Source: Paenibacillus sp. SY21-1 (GTDB taxonomy: Bacteria; Bacillota; Bacilli; Paenibacillales; Paenibacillaceae). From it: a stretch of 64,000 nucleotides of DNA. Under the pieces are notes generated by a model. That model saw nothing but the letters and a program-made list of their open reading frames with translations, searched no databases and was not told the DNA's origin. Below are positions 7,468-15,880 of the stretch, one piece after another (position 1 is the first letter of the stretch; each line of letters opens with the position of its first letter). Position numbers and translations under genes: made by a program. The DNA lies in assembly GCF_005222705.1 (NCBI RefSeq), contig NZ_STGF01000030.1, positions 1 through 64,000 of the forward strand. The letters are read 5' to 3'.

Positions 7468-7785
7468 CTAGTTGGAGTTATGAATTTCTCGAAGCTGCTG
7501 ATTAATCCATCTTCTATTTTTCCAGACGTACTGTACTGGATCATCTACTGATGATGGTTCACGGTCAAACCAACCCCTGCCATGAGAATAATTATAGAAT
7601 ACACCATCTTCAAACCAAATTTTCGTATAGCCTCGATTAGGGGTGTATAGATAACCATCATAGTATTCAAAAAAATTATCTTCATCACAATAGTTGCCGC
7701 TCCATCGCTTGTAATCGTGATATAGCTTTGCGTAATATTTAAAATCCGTTATAAAATCCTCAGCATCTTTCTTTTTCTTAATCAT
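7468..7785 (-). CDS. Hypothetical protein (105 aa), aromatic-rich
   Basis: A small acidic protein unusually rich in Tyr, Trp, Asp and Asn (FFEYYDGYLYTPNRGYTKIWF...), starting MIKKKKDAEDF. No motif recognised. It stands alone, divergent from the PIN-domain gene, with about 190 bases between the two starts that must contain both promoters. Function unknown. Confidence 0.5.
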   Translation of the reverse strand: MIKKKKDAEDFITDFKYYAKLYHDYKRWSGNYCDEDNFFEYYDGYLYTPNRGYTKIWFEDGVFYNYSHGRGWFDREPSSVDDPVQYVWKNRRWINQQLREIHNSN

Positions 7786-7976
7786 CTATGTATCCATCCA
7801 TTTCTAATTTGTGTATTCCCTTGAATAAGGTATTTGTATTATATGTTTTCGTTTTGATTTGTCAAATTGTAAAAACCAACCCCCATTCGTAATAACCAAA
7901 TATTCGGCAAGATTTTCCACAGTCCCTTAAAATATATCTATTGTTATGAATACCACAATAAGGAGAACTAACGAAT

Positions 7977-9350
7977 ATGAAAAAAAGATGGATCACCAGT
8001 CTGCTCCTGCTTACAGGCTTATTTACCTGGAATGTTACTGCATTCGCCAGCGAAAATGTCATTCAAATTATTGAAGCACAACACGACAAATCTGCCCTGT
8101 TTATAAGACTTTTTATTTCACTGGTAGCTTTGGTGCTGTATATCGGCACCTGCAGAACAGCCTTACTGTTCCTACACTACAAAGAGATTTTCGGAGCAAA
8201 AGATGCTCTTGCACGCATTTTGTTTAATTCTAGGTCACTATCAACAACGAATGTTCGCAATCTGAAACAAAGCGCCTTTCTCCAACAATATAAAAAAGCC
8301 CTTGCTGAAAAAACAGGACAAGGCAATGCTTTTGGCTTGGACACAAACATTTTAATGCATTACCCAGCTGAAACCTTTGAGATATTGAAGAATGAAGCCA
8401 TTGTACTGAGCAGAGAGGTTCAAAAGGAACTCGATGGCTTGAAAAATAGTACCGACAAAGAAACCTCAGCCAACGCCAGACGTGCTTTCAAAGCCATTGA
8501 AGATGCCCAAAGACAAGGACAAAGCCTGACAATACTGCCGTCTGTTGATTATAAGACCATTACTCAGCTTAAACTAACGGATACGATGGATGATCGTATT
8601 CTTGCAGCTTATTTGCAATTACACAAACAAGGCAAAGCGATTTATTTCCTTACCAATGATCGTGGCGCAAAAATAACAGCAAGAAATGCTGGGATGCCCA
8701 TTGTGGAAATAGAACCATCTGCTAAGCAAGGTAAAAAATCAGGGACTGGGATTATGATTACTGGGGTTATTGGCTTTATTCTGCTCGTCGGGCTTGTTGG
8801 CTATAATGCTTTTTCGTTTTTCCAAGCCAATCAAGCAGTTAAGCAACATTTTTATAATACAGTTTCGCCCTCCTTTGGCAAGGGTACGGAGATGACGAAT
8901 AATTACGCTGAGATTATTGAACGAATAAATGAGGATCCCGAGCATATCTATTTTCCCGAAAATGCCGAACAATTTATTGAACCAACAAAAGAGGGGAGGG
9001 CAATATATCAGTCACTCCAAGCATTAGAATGGACGGAAAGAAAACCCTTAACAGATCAATTAAGAGAAATATTAAAACCACTAACCGACAAGTATTATCC
9101 TGAAATTAATCTTGTTCAATTAAGCGATGAGACGATTCAGACTGTATTTTTCTTTGGACAGAGTGACCTTCGGTTTGGATTGGCAGTTTTGAATTGGCGT
9201 GAGGATGTCAGCAATGACAGTGCGTTAATAGAACTACTTGCCATAGACGCATCAGATGTCGGATTTAAGGTGTTTGAATCCAACAGCACACTTGATGAGG
9301 TTAAATTCGAACTCATTCCACTATTAAATCGTGGTCCGTTTGAAGAATAA
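7977..9350 (+). CDS. Membrane-anchored PIN-domain protein
   Basis: This 457-residue protein starts with a signal-like segment (about 5-25) and a membrane helix (about 40-65). It continues with a PIN-type nuclease domain (about 115-255): LDTNILMH, then VQKELDGLK, LTDTMDDRILAA and LTNDRGAK, which supply the four acidic residues. A second membrane helix (MITGVIGFILLVGLVGYNAF, about 258-280) is followed by a soluble C-terminal domain of about 170 residues without a known motif. PIN domains are metal-dependent ribonucleases. An isolated membrane-tethered version with a large C-terminal domain, not paired with an antitoxin, suggests defence or stress function. It has an AAGGAGA ribosome site and its own terminator. 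Confidence 0.75.
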   Translation: MKKRWITSLLLLTGLFTWNVTAFASENVIQIIEAQHDKSALFIRLFISLVALVLYIGTCRTALLFLHYKEIFGAKDALARILFNSRSLSTTNVRNLKQSAFLQQYKKALAEKTGQGNAFGLDTNILMHYPAETFEILKNEAIVLSREVQKELDGLKNSTDKETSANARRAFKAIEDAQRQGQSLTILPSVDYKTITQLKLTDTMDDRILAAYLQLHKQGKAIYFLTNDRGAKITARNAGMPIVEIEPSAKQGKKSGTGIMITGVIGFILLVGLVGYNAFSFFQANQAVKQHFYNTVSPSFGKGTEMTNNYAEIIERINEDPEHIYFPENAEQFIEPTKEGRAIYQSLQALEWTERKPLTDQLREILKPLTDKYYPEINLVQLSDETIQTVFFFGQSDLRFGLAVLNWREDVSNDSALIELLAIDASDVGFKVFESNSTLDEVKFELIPLLNRGPFEE

Positions 9351-9355
9351 ATGAA

Positions 9356-9397
9356 AAAGCATGACAAGATGGATGCTCCATCTCTGTCATGCTTTTA
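9356..9397 (+). terminator. Bidirectional Rho-independent terminator
   Basis: AAAAGCATGACAAGATGGA pairs almost perfectly with the TCCATCTCTGTCATGCTTTT arm across a short loop. A/T runs on both sides make it suitable for both strands. It ends the PIN-domain gene. Confidence 0.85.
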
Positions 9398-9440
9398 TTG
9401 TAAGTACCCTGCAAACAATCATTTTCCCCGATGTATACAT

Positions 9441-9716
9441 CTAATCCATTCCATTATTAATACCGTGATGGTGACGATCTACTACGGTGTCTAGCCCAGG
9501 GGTAGCATAAGGATTTTGCATCATTTGCTGCATATGCTGTTCGTTATGTTCTTGTTGCATTCTTGTAACTACGGCATTACGCTGCAAGGATGGTTGCTTA
9601 CCTCTCGCAGTTAACTTCTTGATTAAAATGATACCTCCAACCACAAGACCAATTGTAAGCAGCACATACACCGCTATGAAAAAAAATATGAATTTCACAG
9701 GCTTCCTCCTTCCCAA
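9441..9716 (-). CDS. Small single-pass membrane protein (91 aa)
   Basis: One strong membrane helix (about residues 8-30, FIFFFIAVYVLLTIGLVVGGIIL would be its core) is preceded by a basic MGRRKPVK, and followed by a polar Gln/Met/His-rich tail (EHNEQHMQQMMQNPY... HHHG). The N-in orientation is expected. No family recognised. It faces away from the zinc-finger gene at 9962. Confidence 0.5.
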   Translation of the reverse strand: MGRRKPVKFIFFFIAVYVLLTIGLVVGGIILIKKLTARGKQPSLQRNAVVTRMQQEHNEQHMQQMMQNPYATPGLDTVVDRHHHGINNGMD

Positions 9717-9961
9717 TACTTCAAATTTATTATAAATGGATTACCATTTCCACTTCCATGATGACACGTCATTACGGAAATCAATCCGTTTCTACCAACA
9801 TCACTTTGACTGTACATAATGGTAAATGTCTCTACCGATGACTAATCAATTTTACTCACCACTGGGATAAAATAATATATGTAATCATAACACGCCCGTT
9901 TGGATTTTTTCCTTTCCCATGCTAAAACTGATCAGTTCTAGCATGAAGGAGAGGATGCAGC

Positions 9962-10357
9962 ATGACTTGTTCCAACTGTAAGAAAACCGTTACCAATGTT
10001 AAAAAGAGATGTTCCTGCGGATGCATTCCTGCCAAGCGAGCAGATGTGTTTCTTGCAAAGTTGAGCCATTTAGTACATGACGAAGATTGGATTGGTCCAG
10101 TAGTTGTAATTCAGAATAATGTTGGAAATTTACACTCCCCGACGCTCCAGATCATAGCTTCTAGCACCCCTGATAGCCATCCCTTATTCATAAAGGAATT
10201 AACGGGATATTCTGCAGGAAGTCAATTTAAGCTGAGCATAGATGTAAGTAAAATTATGACCATAGACAAGCAAGCTAGGCTGTTAGAGCCTCTTGGAAAA
10301 CTATCCAAGTACATGATGAACCAATTAGAAGACAAACTGAAAGAACTTATTTATTAG
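9962..10357 (+). CDS. Hypothetical protein with N-terminal Cys cluster
   Basis: A 131-residue protein starting MTCSNCKKTVTNVKKRCSCG; the CxxC...CxC group suggests a small zinc ribbon, followed by about 100 residues of mixed structure without a known motif. An AAGGAGAGG ribosome site precedes the ATG. It lies 25 bases upstream of a LytTR regulator on the same strand, so the two are probably one operon. Confidence 0.55.
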   Translation: MTCSNCKKTVTNVKKRCSCGCIPAKRADVFLAKLSHLVHDEDWIGPVVVIQNNVGNLHSPTLQIIASSTPDSHPLFIKELTGYSAGSQFKLSIDVSKIMTIDKQARLLEPLGKLSKYMMNQLEDKLKELIY

Positions 10358-10382
10358 AAACTGTTGTTGGTTGGTGATCGAT

Positions 10383-11120
10383 ATGCATGAAACCAAATTA
10401 AAATTATTGCTGGTTGGCAATATTGAACAAGCTGACATGCTCCAACTCTTACTTGAAAACATCCCGTATGTTGAAATTGTTGGAACGGCAAATTCAGCAA
10501 AAGATTATATGGATATATTACTTCGTCAATCGGAGATTAATGCAGTCTTTTTGGGTCACACCATAGATACGGAGTGGAATGCGATTGAAGCCTACCATTT
10601 GCTTCGATTACGTGGCAGAATGGTTCCGACCATTCTAATTACCAATCAGGCATTGCCAGCGACTTATGTAGCAGATTTAGGCATGATAGATATTTTGGAA
10701 GCCCCGTTTTCGTTTGAACGAGTCAAACAAGGGATTGATAAACAGCGTTGGAGCATCAAGCAAGCTCAGTTTATGGCTAGTGGTGGTCTTTTTGTTCCTG
10801 TTGTCTCAGAGGACATTCAGCTCTACACACCCAATGACATCTTATTCATTGAGTCCATCAATCGCACTGTTTATGTGCATACGAGCCAAGGGCAATTGGA
10901 GTCCAAAATTTCGATTAAGCTATACGAAAAGTACTTATTGTTTCATGATTTTGTATTAACACATCGTTCCTGCTTGATTAATCTCAATCAGGTACAAGAA
11001 ATTAGGGAGAATACTGTCCACTTCAAGCATTCAAATCAGACGGCTGTCATTACCGATGATAAAAAAGCTGCTTTCACCAAGCAATTCCAAGTATTTCTGA
11101 ATAAACGGGCAAGGAATTAA
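10383..11120 (+). CDS. LytTR-family response-regulator-like transcription factor
   Basis: The ATG at 10383 has GGTGAT just upstream; in-frame TTG (10371) and GTG starts are alternatives. Residues about 5-120 resemble a receiver domain (KLLLVGNIEQADMLQ) but the acidic pocket and phospho-Asp are poorly conserved (VFLGHTIDTEW), so it may not be phosphorylated. Residues about 145-245 are a LytTR DNA-binding domain (DILFIESINRTVYVHT ... FVLTHRSCLINL). LytTR proteins bind direct repeats and control virulence, competence or bacteriocin genes. No histidine kinase is adjacent. Likely a regulator of element genes. Confidence 0.8.
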   Translation: MHETKLKLLLVGNIEQADMLQLLLENIPYVEIVGTANSAKDYMDILLRQSEINAVFLGHTIDTEWNAIEAYHLLRLRGRMVPTILITNQALPATYVADLGMIDILEAPFSFERVKQGIDKQRWSIKQAQFMASGGLFVPVVSEDIQLYTPNDILFIESINRTVYVHTSQGQLESKISIKLYEKYLLFHDFVLTHRSCLINLNQVQEIRENTVHFKHSNQTAVITDDKKAAFTKQFQVFLNKRARN

Positions 11121-11662
11121 CCTATTCCTTTGCCCTTTATTTGTAGTTGTGAAGCGTTTTGCATATGTATTGGGAAATTTCCATAGTACTTATCGCACCA
11201 ATAAATTGCCATGCCTAGTGCATCTGCTTGATTCGTATCAAATGCTGGGGGAGCGTTTAGATAATCGTTAAGATGTTGAAATAACGTTTGTTTGCTACCA
11301 TCAGGCAGTTGCAAAATTCGCCTTACACCTTTTGTTCGCCAGACATGCACTTGTAATGGCTTTGCATAACTAATGCCATTATGATAACATACCGCTTCAA
11401 TGGCAGATTGGAGAACGGCAAGCTTGCGAAAAGTCTGAACATTACGCTGAAACTGAATTTCTTCACAGACTATTTGTTCTATTCCGTACTCTCTAATCAT
11501 TCGAATTAGCCATTTTTCAATTTGTCCTAGTCGCTCAATATAGTGAAGCTTTGCATCAAGTTGAAGTAGTCCATAAGCGATTATCTGAACATGAGAAGAT
11601 GCATTTTCCACAATAGAGAATCCAAAGCGCAACAAAGATTGGTCACAAAATAATATTCTCAT
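11117..11662 (-). CDS. RuvC-like Holliday-junction resolvase / RNase H-fold nuclease
   Basis: A 181-residue protein with the RNase H-like fold of RuvC: an N-terminal FCDQSLLRFGFSIVE strand supplying the first Asp, VCEEIQFQRN with the middle Glu (about residue 68), and QADALGMAIYW with the final Asp (about 145). Phage and plasmid members of this family resolve branched DNA during replication or recombination. It overlaps the primase-region gene upstream by 4 bases (ATGA), so it belongs to the replication operon of the element. Confidence 0.75.
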   Translation of the reverse strand: MRILFCDQSLLRFGFSIVENASSHVQIIAYGLLQLDAKLHYIERLGQIEKWLIRMIREYGIEQIVCEEIQFQRNVQTFRKLAVLQSAIEAVCYHNGISYAKPLQVHVWRTKGVRRILQLPDGSKQTLFQHLNDYLNAPPAFDTNQADALGMAIYWCDKYYGNFPIHMQNASQLQIKGKGIG

Positions 11663-12678
11663 TCTGCTTCCCCTTGGCGCATCTCTACTATCATGCTCTG
11701 CTTGTAAATTTGAACAAGCGCTTCCTCGTAAATTTCATTCCATTCCGTTGCCTGAATAGTTAGCATAAACGATGGCTTGTTCTCCTGATTGAGTAGGGCA
11801 GGAACATGATACAAGCTTGCCATTGACTTATCTTGTTTGTAATAACCATGTTCAATAACTTCCAAAAAACCTGATTCCTTTAATACAATTAACCTACGAT
11901 GAACCGTATTGCGACTAATACCCGTCATCGCTTCTAATTGCCTAATTGAAAAGTAAAGCTGTCCATTTTCGTGATACATGCGTCCCAAAATCAATATTGC
12001 CCAAGCAATCTGTTGCAGTGTAGGTTCATATAGCTCTTGGACTACTCGAATATCGTCTTCGTAAAATGTCATTTCTCTTGCTCTTGTTGCAAAAAATTTC
12101 TTATCTTTAGCATAGATATGATAAACATCAGTCGTAACATCCTGCTTAATTTCACTTTCACTGCTCTTGGCACGGTTCATTTGCTTCTCTCTTAACGCCC
12201 ACTCCATTACTTTCTTCGTCGTTTCTTGTTCGGAGTAGCCTTGCTCTTTATAATACAATGCAACTAAAAATTGATAATAATGCCTTCCTTGCTGAACCTC
12301 GGCGTCCTGTTGAGGAATACCGTCTTGTAATAGCTTTTGAGCTACAATGGCAAGTGGTGTACTTTTTAATGCATTGCGTTTAGTTGCCGCAGCGTCTTTT
12401 GCTTTATCCGTTTTAGGTTTATTCTCTGCTTCCTTTGAAAGCTTAGAACGACCTATGGTGAAAGCTTCTTTTTGCATTTGTTCAGCTAATGCATTTCTTG
12501 CAAGAGTATCAAAGCGTTGCTTTTGCATCGGAATAATGTTCAAAAAATACTGCACAGCATTATCATGTGATTGCAAATCATGCTGTAAAAAGGTTGTGCG
12601 CACATTTGTTTTGCGGTGCTTAGCAAATGGCAACTTGATGCCGCCGACTGTTTTCACTCTTTTCAGGGCGCAATTCAA
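11659..12678 (-). CDS. Primase C-terminal part plus winged-helix domain (frameshifted from upstream ORF)
   Basis: A 339-residue frame starting at TTG 12678. Its first 30 residues (GGIKLPFAKHRKT) match the end of the archaeo-eukaryotic primase core, whose beginning is in the overlapping frame at 12620-13123. A +1 shift near 12635-12645 would join the two. The rest is a helical region (PriCT-like position) and a winged-helix DNA-binding domain (about 235-290, LEAMTGISRNTVHRRLIVLKE). Such primase-HTH proteins start replication of plasmids and integrative elements. If translated alone it lacks the catalytic half. Confidence 0.65.
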   Translation of the reverse strand: MNCALKRVKTVGGIKLPFAKHRKTNVRTTFLQHDLQSHDNAVQYFLNIIPMQKQRFDTLARNALAEQMQKEAFTIGRSKLSKEAENKPKTDKAKDAAATKRNALKSTPLAIVAQKLLQDGIPQQDAEVQQGRHYYQFLVALYYKEQGYSEQETTKKVMEWALREKQMNRAKSSESEIKQDVTTDVYHIYAKDKKFFATRAREMTFYEDDIRVVQELYEPTLQQIAWAILILGRMYHENGQLYFSIRQLEAMTGISRNTVHRRLIVLKESGFLEVIEHGYYKQDKSMASLYHVPALLNQENKPSFMLTIQATEWNEIYEEALVQIYKQSMIVEMRQGEAE

Positions 12679-13123
12679 TTTTCTTCCCCATTGAGCCTAG
12701 TCGCTTGATAAGGTAGTCGCCAAATGTGACCAATTGGGATATGGGGACAAGCTCCTTGAAAAATAGCCAGATATGCCAGCCTTTTAAACCGCTATATTCA
12801 ACATGAAGTTCTTCCGATTTAAATCCCGCGTCTTTTAAAAAAAGAAGTAGTTTCAAAGGAATAGAAGGGTCTTTTTCATCAATATCAAAGCATAGAAATT
12901 TGCTTGCCTTTCCAGCATAATAACAGCCTACTGTTCGTTCTCCACTAAGATGCGCCTTAACAACGGTATCAACAAGCGGTTTCGTTGAAGTAGCATACCG
13001 TGCTTGTTCTCCTTCTCCATATTGCTCAATAAAACGATTGCGGTTGCCAATAATGAGCGTATTCAACTGTTGTAATAATGCCTCTTTATGGTCTTGTATG
13101 TGTTGTTCGATTTGTTCTGACAT
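12620..13123 (-). CDS. Archaeo-eukaryotic-type primase, catalytic N-terminal part
   Basis: The ATG at 13123 has AAGGGA upstream. Visible are the metal-binding FDIDEKD motif (about residue 77) and the SGLKGWHIWLFF motif (about 111-122) of AEP/PrimPol enzymes, then KIELRPEKSEN where family members have a basic phosphate-binding region. The frame ends early (residue 167), while the next conserved block (GGIKLPFAKHRKT) is in the +1 frame of the downstream ORF. Either a mutation, a sequence error or programmed frameshifting separates them. Confidence 0.7.
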   Translation of the reverse strand: MSEQIEQHIQDHKEALLQQLNTLIIGNRNRFIEQYGEGEQARYATSTKPLVDTVVKAHLSGERTVGCYYAGKASKFLCFDIDEKDPSIPLKLLLFLKDAGFKSEELHVEYSGLKGWHIWLFFKELVPISQLVTFGDYLIKRLGSMGKKIELRPEKSENSRRHQVAIC

Positions 13124-13454
13124 ATAAATAATTCCCTTCAAATTTTGAATTTTATAGCATCTGTATGGAATCAACTCCATATTGGAAATTGAACAGATGC
13201 AATTTGTAGAGACATTATATATGCGCAAAAAACAAAGTCAAATTTTAGATTTTATCCTTCTTTGGGACATATCCCTCTGGGACACAAGACTATATTTTTT
13301 TCTTTTTAGAACCAAACCACCATTAGAACAAGAAGAGAAAGAACAAACATGAGCAGTTAGAATAACTAGCCTTGGCAAGAGAGAGGAAACCAGCTATACT
13401 GGTTGCTACAGATAATCTGGATAAAAATGGATTAACATTAGGGAGGACAGACTG
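13124..13454. other. Divergent intergenic region with small dyad
   Basis: About 330 AT-rich bases between the primase operon (minus) and the 13455-14481 operon (plus), so it should hold both promoters and possibly an element origin. The dyad AACCAG-CTATA-CTGGTT (13388-13404) lies about 50 bases before the plus-strand start and is a candidate operator. No iterons were seen. Confidence 0.45.
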
Positions 13455-13733
13455 ATGGACAATATAACACCACAAAATACGATTTTGTTTGCTTTATTCC
13501 TGATTACTCTATCCACACTATATAAATTGTTAGAACGCAAGTTGCTCAAAGGCATGCATGAAACACCTGAGGCTTACCAACATATTGGTAAAGGATTTCG
13601 CTATCGTTATCAACAACTATATCGTGAGCAATCTGATATTCGGCATGCTCATTTTTTTGACGATGAGACAATTAAAATGGAACTTGAAAAAATAAAACCC
13701 TATCAAGCATCTGCCAAGAAAGGAGAATGTTAA
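13455..13733 (+). CDS. Small membrane protein (92 aa)
   Basis: One N-terminal membrane helix (about 10-25, ILFALFLITLSTLY) is followed by a charged cytoplasmic tail. A GGGAGGA ribosome site precedes the ATG. First gene of a tightly packed three-gene operon; its end overlaps the next start by 7 bases. Function unknown. Confidence 0.55.
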   Translation: MDNITPQNTILFALFLITLSTLYKLLERKLLKGMHETPEAYQHIGKGFRYRYQQLYREQSDIRHAHFFDDETIKMELEKIKPYQASAKKGEC

Positions 13734-14074
13734 TTTTTATGAATATGACCAACCTCACCGTAGCTTTTTATATACGTGGCGAAACACCTCGAACGATTAA
13801 TAAGCAGTATTTAACTTTACAGCAATTCTGCTATGACTATCAGGTTGCTCATGAGGATGTTATCATACTGAAAGATGTAGTCAAATCGGATGCACCACGT
13901 CCAAGTCTTGAACCTGTATTAAGCGGTTCAACAAAAATTGATGTATTAGTCATTCAGTCGTATCACATTTTGCACATCGATCATGACCAATTTCAAGAAA
14001 TTTCAGAGCAGTTGTCGAAACATGACGTTTCATTGCTTATCCTGAATGAACAAGAAACTGGTGAAGCTATTTGA
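13727..14074 (+). CDS. Degenerate resolvase-like protein (115 aa)
   Basis: The sequence follows the layout of a serine-resolvase catalytic domain: VAFYIRGETPRTINKQ where active enzymes have IYxRVST...Q, then RPSLEPVL and IDVLVIQSYHILHIDHDQF where they have DxLvVxxldRLxR. The Ser nucleophile and the catalytic Arg positions appear to be replaced, and there is no DNA-binding domain. I infer a catalytically dead resolvase-fold protein, perhaps regulatory. The start at 13727 has AAGGAG only 2 bases away; ATG 13739 is an alternative. Confidence 0.45.
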   Translation: MLIFMNMTNLTVAFYIRGETPRTINKQYLTLQQFCYDYQVAHEDVIILKDVVKSDAPRPSLEPVLSGSTKIDVLVIQSYHILHIDHDQFQEISEQLSKHDVSLLILNEQETGEAI

Positions 14075-14481
14075 AATATGAGGGTAAGTTATTTTTTACG
14101 AGTCAAAAGTTGTCTCTATTGCTGGCGAGTGTTATTCTTCTAGCAGTCGCCAGCTTACTTGTATGGATTAAGTTCAGCTTAATGTATTGGTTCATACCAG
14201 CTGTCATCCTAGCAGTATTGCTATATATGGATCTGCTGCATGCTGAACGTAAATCTAGTGCATTCATTCTTCAAAACGAAATTATTATTAATCGTGTCTT
14301 AGCTTTTGGCTTGTTTGTTTATGTGTATCGCAAGCAATTATCAGATAAGGAAGCCGATGCTCTCCAGCAATTTTTAGATGTATTAGAAGCAAAAGCCAAT
14401 CAACCACTTAGCGTCGCTGCTATTAACGAGCTTGTTCACGCACACATTATTTTTTATCGATATGAGCCTGTTTTTTCTTAA
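14071..14481 (+). CDS. Membrane protein with two N-terminal helices (136 aa)
   Basis: The likely start is TTG 14071, overlapping the preceding stop by 4 bases. Two adjacent membrane helices (about residues 13-32 and 36-52) form a hairpin, followed by a soluble tail of about 80 residues. Last gene of the 13455-14481 operon. No family recognised. Confidence 0.5.
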   Translation: MKYEGKLFFTSQKLSLLLASVILLAVASLLVWIKFSLMYWFIPAVILAVLLYMDLLHAERKSSAFILQNEIIINRVLAFGLFVYVYRKQLSDKEADALQQFLDVLEAKANQPLSVAAINELVHAHIIFYRYEPVFS

Positions 14482-14816
14482 AATGGTACACAAAATATTT
14501 AGTAGCCTGGTATTAGCATGCCATTTGAACGGTAATTCTACATGGTTTCAATTGTGATAGCATGATCAAGCTTGAAACTGTTTACCAAGTATAATAAACA
14601 GCGGCACTTGCCAATTATGGAAAGTTATATCGTATCTATCAGATACAATAGATATATTGAAAAGAACAGATACTGTCCATATAATATACAGATTGGATGC
14701 ATCCTGAATATCGGCTATATTCCATACGACCATTCCGTTTCATCGAACCGTTGTAAATGATGTTTCTAATAGATGCAATATGTTCAATGGTTCTATTCGA
14801 TAAAACCGCATAAAAA
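14482..14816. other. Intergenic region, no gene seen
   Basis: AT-rich spacer of about 330 bases between convergent transcription units. It contains the perfect small dyad GTATCT-ATC-AGATAC (14632-14646) and other TATA-rich palindromic runs, but no ribosome-site-preceded gene. It could hold binding sites for the adjacent tyrosine recombinase, which is speculation. Confidence 0.4.
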
Positions 14817-14862
14817 AGCCAAGCCTCTGCGCTGATTTTATCAGCATACAATCGGCTTGGCT
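14817..14862 (-). terminator. Terminator of the tyrosine recombinase gene
   Basis: AGCCAAGCC pairs with GGCTTGGCT, with an inner GCTGAT/ATCAGC stem, and the minus strand continues TTTTTTATG. It lies 14 bases after the recombinase stop. Confidence 0.8.
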
Positions 14863-14875
14863 ATTTGCGCTTGTT

Positions 14876-15778
14876 TTACATCACATCATCAAGTTTTCGG
14901 AGTACCTCATTCAATTCTTCCTGACGGTGCCTTGTGTAGATTTCTGTCGAAGATGTATGCTTGTGGCGCAGAAGCTCCTGCGCTTTTTTTATGTTTCCTG
15001 TTTCATCAATGATGCGTTTCGCAAAGGTGTGACGTAACTGATGGCAGGTGAACTCTACTCCTGAGGTTTTGCTCACTCGTTTAATCATTTTAACAGCAGA
15101 ACGTTTTCCAGCATGTGCTGATTTCTGACTAACAAACAAATATGAACTTTCAGCAAATCTGCTTTTAGCACGCTCAGCTATCCATTGGTCAATGGCTCCA
15201 CGTAGTTCAGCACTTTCAAGCGAAAGCTCTCCATAAAATCCACCTTTTCCTTCTCTAATTATTACCTTTTGCTTGCCTGGTGTCCGAATAATATCCGTAA
15301 GCTCTAAATTCAGCATTTCTTCTTGTCGCAAGCCCATATACAGCATTAGATAAATCATACATCTGTCACGATTCCTAAAAAAATCACTCGGCTCTTTTTC
15401 TATCGATTTACGGATATCTCGAATCTGATTTTTATCAAGATACTTGGGTTCCTTCCAGCGTTCCATATCTGATAATACTTCATCCTTTACGGTAATGACT
15501 TCTTTTAATTGCCCTATCGCTTGTAAATACTCAAACCATTTTCGTAAAGCACCAAGTTTGCGATTGATTGTTTTAGGATGATTTTTTCTAATTGTCTTTA
15601 AATATGATTTGTATTCCAATACGAGCAGTTTTGTAACGATTTCTGATTGATCAGGAAGGGCATCCCGCCATAGTATAAATTCATTAACTACAGCATTATA
15701 GCCAGCAATTGTTTTCTGTCGCATCTCTTGTTTTTTAAGGTATAGGGTAAAGTCCAATCGGCTCATCTCCTTTAACAT
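14876..15778 (-). CDS. Tyrosine recombinase (XerC/D-like integrase)
   Basis: About 300 residues with an N-terminal core-binding domain (RQKTIAGYNAVVNEFILW) and a complete catalytic domain: Arg in YMGLRQEEML, Lys in IREGKGG, HQLRHTF, LLRHKH and the Tyr in STEIYTRH. Start choice is uncertain: ATG 15778 lacks a good ribosome site, ATG 15766 overlaps AAAGGAG, and TTG 15757 has AAAGGAG at ideal spacing. It is not needed to explain the gerE junctions, which look like serine-recombinase sites. It may act on an internal or dimer-resolution site of the element. Two direct repeats flank its start region. Confidence 0.88.
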   Translation of the reverse strand: MLKEMSRLDFTLYLKKQEMRQKTIAGYNAVVNEFILWRDALPDQSEIVTKLLVLEYKSYLKTIRKNHPKTINRKLGALRKWFEYLQAIGQLKEVITVKDEVLSDMERWKEPKYLDKNQIRDIRKSIEKEPSDFFRNRDRCMIYLMLYMGLRQEEMLNLELTDIIRTPGKQKVIIREGKGGFYGELSLESAELRGAIDQWIAERAKSRFAESSYLFVSQKSAHAGKRSAVKMIKRVSKTSGVEFTCHQLRHTFAKRIIDETGNIKKAQELLRHKHTSSTEIYTRHRQEELNEVLRKLDDVM

Positions 15779-15838
15779 TCTGTAACCTATTTTTATAAGA
15801 CAGATGGCTCTTATTATGAACATTCTGTACCCTATTTT
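15775..15838. repeat. Pair of direct repeats upstream of the tyrosine recombinase
   Basis: ACATTCTGTAACCTATTTT (15775-15793) and ACATTCTGTACCCTATTTT (15820-15838) differ by one base and are 45 bases apart start to start. Their position at the recombinase promoter suggests autoregulatory or recombination-site arms. Confidence 0.55.
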
Positions 15839-15846
15839 AGCCTAAA

Positions 15847-15880
15847 AGGATACACATTCCAAATTGTGTGTCCTTTTTCC
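15847..15880. terminator. Hairpin with flanking T/A runs
   Basis: AAAGGATACACA pairs with TGTGTGTCCTTT around ATTCCAAAT, with T-rich sequence on the plus side. It looks like a transcription terminator isolating the tyrosine recombinase from the next unit. Confidence 0.6.

Noticed and set aside
14572..14760. 62-residue plus-strand frame in the 14.5-14.8 kb spacer
   Set aside because: Composition (Tyr/Ile/Arg/Asn) follows the AT-rich palindromic DNA; no ribosome site and it lies in a convergent intergenic region.
14876..15778. The tyrosine recombinase as the enzyme that inserted the element into gerE
   Set aside because: The junctions have an 8-bp core with a symmetric element-specific dyad and no tRNA or long identity, which suits a serine recombinase; a full-length one is present near the left end. 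A role on another site remains possible.
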